Shown: one piece after another, positions 5,592 through 6,416 of the stretch
How positions within the stretch are numbered: position 1 is the stretch's first letter
How the letters are laid out: every line of letters begins with the position of its first letter
NCBI GenBank assembly: GCA_964632505.1
Contig: CAZWCE010000055.1
Coordinates: forward strand, 1-6,416
Reading direction: 5' to 3'
Length of the DNA: 6,416 nucleotides
From: CAZWCE01 sp964632505
GTDB taxonomy: Bacteria; Planctomycetota; Planctomycetia; Pirellulales; Thermoguttaceae
Notes under the pieces: generated by a model
What the model was told of the DNA's origin: nothing
Database searches by the model: none
What the model saw: the letters and a program-made list of their open reading frames with translations, nothing else
Position numbers and translations under genes: made by a program

Positions 5592-6221
5592 TTACAGTTT
5601 GACGGGCGACAGCAGCAGCAAGCCAAACCCAAAGGCTTTGGCACTGCCGATGCCGGTGTAATAGGTCGTCTGGAACTGTGGGCGATCCGTTACTTCCAAA
5701 ATGCCACGGAACTCGACGCCACCATGGCAGGCCGCGTGGTCAAACTTGCGAAAATGGCGTTTGACCATTGGGCCGATTTCCAACGGTCGGTCGTCCACGA
5801 TGCAAAAGCCGCCTTGCTCTGCCTTGCGATCGATCCACGCGCGAAGTTCCTGCGGATCAATCAGAGGGACTCGCTTGCCTCGCCGGAGGCGTTCGCCTTG
5901 ATCGTTCCGCTGGACCAGACACTTGACCGCATTGGCCCGCAGGTCGAATGCGTAGTGCTGATGGGACAGAAAGGTCTCGGCGATTTCTTTCACTTCGAAG
6001 CACTCCGGCGGGCACCACGGAGGCCGGGTGGGTCGCCGTGGTGAAAGCAGCCAAAGACGGAAGCCTCCTTCCAACATGTCGACACGTGTCAAAAAATCCC
6101 GGTCCCGATCAGGTTCGCCGGGAAAACACTGCCACAGCCGTTGATGCCAAGCGTAGCTGTCCGGCACGCCGTCCTGGAAGGCGGTTTCCGCGTCGATCGT
6201 CATGTGGGCAAGCCAGCTCAT
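5592..6221 (-). CDS. cas6e: CRISPR pre-crRNA endoribonuclease Cas6e (CasE)
   Basis: A 209-residue Cas6e (E. coli CasE 199). It cleaves pre-crRNA 3' of the repeat hairpin without metal and stays bound to the 3' stem in Cascade. The catalytic histidine is H26 in WHQRLWQCFP, matching the HQxLWxLFP block of CasE. Then come DRDRDFLTRVD, FDLRANAVKCLV (the FRLRANPIKT strand of E. coli), RVPLIDPQELRAWIDRK, GGVEFRGILEVTD and the C-terminal glycine-rich loop GIGSAKAFGFGLLLL (190-204). The ATG at 6221 overlaps the cse2 stop as ATGA and has a strong AAGGAGG 6 nt upstream. The repeat in this window forms the small stem expected for Cas6e, which fits. Its position between cse2 and cas7 differs from the common I-E order, in which cas6e comes after cas5. 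Confidence 0.95.
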   Translation of the reverse strand: MSWLAHMTIDAETAFQDGVPDSYAWHQRLWQCFPGEPDRDRDFLTRVDMLEGGFRLWLLSPRRPTRPPWCPPECFEVKEIAETFLSHQHYAFDLRANAVKCLVQRNDQGERLRRGKRVPLIDPQELRAWIDRKAEQGGFCIVDDRPLEIGPMVKRHFRKFDHAACHGGVEFRGILEVTDRPQFQTTYYTGIGSAKAFGFGLLLLSPVKL

Positions 6222-6416
6222 ACATCGCCTCCTTCCTCCGTTTCAGGCGGTGAATCCACTTCCGGCGTCCAGAACGATGACGCCCAGTCGGATTTAATGC
6301 GGTCGCCCCAAAAGTGGAGGTCCTGTTCCAGCTGGTTGTAATTGACTCCCACGTACTGAGACTTAGCGAGATGCACGATGCGGGTTACCCGTTGAAACAA
6401 CTCATCGCCCCGTTCC
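6218..6416 (-). CDS. cse2: Cascade small subunit Cse2/CasB (C-terminal 65 residues; 5' end off window)
   Basis: The frame is open from the right edge to a TGA at 6220-6218, so only the C-terminus is present. It reads ERGDELFQRVTRIVHLAK, then VNYNQLEQDLHFWGDRIKSDW, then ASSFWTPEV and an acidic end. The pattern of a helix, V-N/D-Y/W-x-x-L-x-x-DL-x-x-W and R-x-x-W-A-x-x-FW is typical of the Cse2 C-terminus, a small alpha-helical protein present in two copies that binds along the Cas7 backbone and the displaced target strand. Its stop overlaps the cas6e ATG by 4 nt, consistent with coupled translation. The usual upstream partner is cas8e (cse1), which should lie beyond the right edge. The identification comes from this short segment plus gene context; a full-length check was not possible here. 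Confidence 0.85.
   Translation of the reverse strand, partial: ERGDELFQRVTRIVHLAKSQYVGVNYNQLEQDLHFWGDRIKSDWASSFWTPEVDSPPETEEGGDV

Overview
The window holds most of a type I-E (Cascade/Cse) CRISPR-Cas locus. Every convincing gene lies on the minus strand. Transcription runs from the right edge: cse2 (C-terminal part only), cas6e, cas7e, cas5e, cas1, cas2, then a non-standard exonuclease gene, then the leader and a CRISPR array of 8 identical 28-nt repeats and 7 spacers of 33 nt. About 480 nt beyond the trailer end of the array, the start of a PD-(D/E)XK (NucS/DUF91-like) nuclease gene runs off the left edge. cas3 and cas8e (cse1) are not in the window and would be expected just beyond the right edge.

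The host is a bacterium of moderate G+C. The Cas1 and Cas2 proteins are close in sequence and length to the Escherichia coli I-E proteins, which is the usual family for proteobacteria and many other Gram-negative lineages. The sequence does not allow a firmer taxonomic call.

Region by region: 1-646 is the 5' part of the nuclease gene. 647-1124 has no secure gene, only an unrecognised ORF remnant and a short phased T-tract stretch. 1125-1579 is the CRISPR array. 1580-1666 is the A+T-rich leader, with several small dyads and candidate promoters. 1667-2410 is the DEDDy-type RNase H-like exonuclease. 2403-3636 is cas2 and cas1. 3642-6416 is the crRNA-effector block.

Cas6e should cut the array transcript 3' of each repeat hairpin. 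Cas5e, Cas7e, Cse2 and the off-window Cas8e would assemble on the crRNA, and the off-window Cas3 would degrade the target. Cas1-Cas2 would insert new spacers at the leader end (position 1579/1580). The genes are tightly packed, with overlaps of 4 to 23 nt at several junctions, so they are probably one operon with translational coupling.

Two things depart from the textbook I-E locus. First, a separate DEDDy (YprB/RNase_H_2-like) exonuclease gene sits between cas2 and the leader. It overlaps the cas2 stop by 8 nt and has its own Shine-Dalgarno inside cas2. It is a good candidate for a prespacer-trimming adaptation factor. Second, cas6e lies between cse2 and cas7 instead of after cas5. The newest spacer also has an unusual 13-7-13 internal direct repeat.
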